A stretch of DNA of 8,418 nucleotides from Sphingobacteriales bacterium (GTDB lineage: Bacteria > Bacteroidota > Bacteroidia > Chitinophagales > Chitinophagaceae): contig JAHEFC010000154.1 in the NCBI GenBank assembly GCA_024640385.1, positions 470-8,887 of the forward strand, in the 5' to 3' direction. Positions 8,177 through 8,418 of the stretch are shown piece by piece. The translations under genes were made by a program, and so were the position numbers. Each line of letters begins with the position of its first letter. Within the stretch, counting starts at the first letter, position 1. Below the pieces are notes generated by a model. The model did not search any database. It was not told the DNA's origin and saw nothing but the letters and a program-made list of their open reading frames with translations.

Positions 8177-8203
8177 TTATCACACTCCCACATTCATCAC
8201 ATT
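8177..8203 (-). repeat. AATGTGNNN 9-mer array behind the hydrolase gene
   Basis: On the minus strand, four bases after the hydrolase stop codon, three 9-nt units follow: AATGTGATG (8203-8195), AATGTGGGA (8194-8186) and the diverged GTGTGATAA (8185-8177). The middle unit is one base from the AATGTGGGG unit behind ribBA and the first is identical to units behind the receptor, which ties the three arrays together. The array again reads in the sense direction of the gene before it. Confidence 0.75.
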
Positions 8204-8238
8204 CTTTCTAAGATTTGCCAAAGGCAAATCTTAGAAAG
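8204..8238. repeat. 16-bp palindrome spanning the hydrolase stop codon
   Basis: CTTTCTAAGATTTGCC (8204-8219), loop AAA, GGCAAATCTTAGAAAG (8223-8238): a perfect 16-bp stem with a 3-nt loop. On the minus strand it covers the codons for FLRFAFGKS, the TAG stop and the next four bases. It is not followed by a T tract on the minus strand, so it does not look like an intrinsic terminator by itself; a transcript-stabilising or translation-end hairpin is possible. It directly abuts the 9-mer array at 8177-8203. Confidence 0.85.
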
Positions 8239-8418
8239 CTCGGCATTGCTTTCCCCCAGGTAGGCACATCGTGCCGGCCATCGGCAAGCTCCAGGTACAG
8301 AATATCTTTCTCGCGATCATAACCCTTATTCGCCAGCTCGTCGATAAGTGACAATGTATCATCTATGGAATCTATGATACCATTATTATTCCTGTCGGCA
8401 GTCTCATCAAGCACACCC
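8208..8418 (-). CDS. C-terminal end of a probable alpha/beta-hydrolase esterase (5' end outside window)
   Basis: About 70 residues are visible, and the frame is open through the right edge, so the GTG codon at 8414 is almost certainly internal. The sequence contains DRNNNGIIDSID (codons 8396-8361), which fits a 12-residue EF-hand-type calcium loop (D1, N3, N5, G6, I8, D9, D12), then a helix-like stretch TLSLIDELANKGY, a strand ILYLELADG, and RHDVPTWGKAMPSFLRFAFGK. The H in DGRHD (codon 8271-8273), followed by W and a final helix, fits the catalytic histidine region of the esterase D / enterochelin esterase-like hydrolase family. The nucleophile and acid residues lie outside the window, so the family call is moderate and the substrate is unknown. 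The gene is convergent with the receptor gene and shares its terminator. Confidence 0.6.
   Translation of the reverse strand, partial: GVLDETADRNNNGIIDSIDDTLSLIDELANKGYDREKDILYLELADGRHDVPTWGKAMPSFLRFAFGKS

Larger units (their letters stand above)
8089..8203. repeat. Outer 16-bp inverted repeat enclosing the terminator
   Basis: AATGTGATGAATGTGG (8089-8104) is perfectly complementary to CCACATTCATCACATT (8188-8203). The arms arise from the two oppositely oriented 9-mer arrays on either side of the terminator hairpin at 8141-8173. In RNA they could pair into a long stem that has the terminator hairpin inside its loop. Pairing stops sharply at both ends of the 16-bp arms. Confidence 0.8.

Noticed and set aside
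8204..8238. Palindrome at the hydrolase end as an intrinsic terminator
   Set aside because: There is no T tract after the stem on the minus strand; the proper terminator is at 8141-8173.
8412..8414. GTG at 8414 as the start of a 68-residue protein
   Set aside because: The frame continues to the right edge and the content matches the C-terminal end of a larger hydrolase.

Overview
The window looks like chromosomal DNA from a Gram-negative Bacteroidota bacterium, most likely of the Chitinophaga group (inference). The signs are a TonB-dependent outer-membrane receptor of the Oar type with a carboxypeptidase-regulatory-like N-terminal domain, a TamB protein with a long C-terminal domain, a fused RibBA, a TAnnTTTG promoter element of the kind used by the Bacteroidota sigma factor, and no clear Shine-Dalgarno sequences. 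The GC content looks moderate.

Layout: (1) 3-3347, plus strand: the C-terminal ~1,100 residues of a TamB-like envelope protein, cut by the left edge. (2) 3348-3410: a 63-bp gap between convergent genes, filled entirely by a 9-nt-period repeat. (3) 3411-4607, minus strand: complete ribBA, encoding the bifunctional entry enzyme of riboflavin synthesis. (4) 4608-4748: a divergent promoter region. (5) 4749-8069, plus strand: a complete Oar-like TonB-dependent receptor of 1,106 residues. (6) 8070-8207: a compact convergent intergenic region with two oppositely oriented AATGTG 9-mer arrays around a perfect 15-bp bidirectional terminator, followed by a 16-bp palindrome that covers the next stop codon. 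(7) 8208-8418, minus strand: the C-terminal end of a probable alpha/beta-hydrolase esterase, cut by the right edge.

The genes do not form one operon; orientation alternates (+, -, +, -). TamB and the receptor are both envelope proteins, ribBA is housekeeping metabolism, and the hydrolase is of unknown substrate. No gap exceeds 300 bp, and I see no RNA gene, insertion sequence or CRISPR array.

The most interesting signal is not a gene. Three separate arrays of 9-mers with the core AATGTG each lie 0-10 nt behind a stop codon (ribBA, receptor, hydrolase), each reading AATGTG in the sense direction of the gene just ended. This looks like a dispersed family of 3'-end repeats. I found no clearly new protein system.
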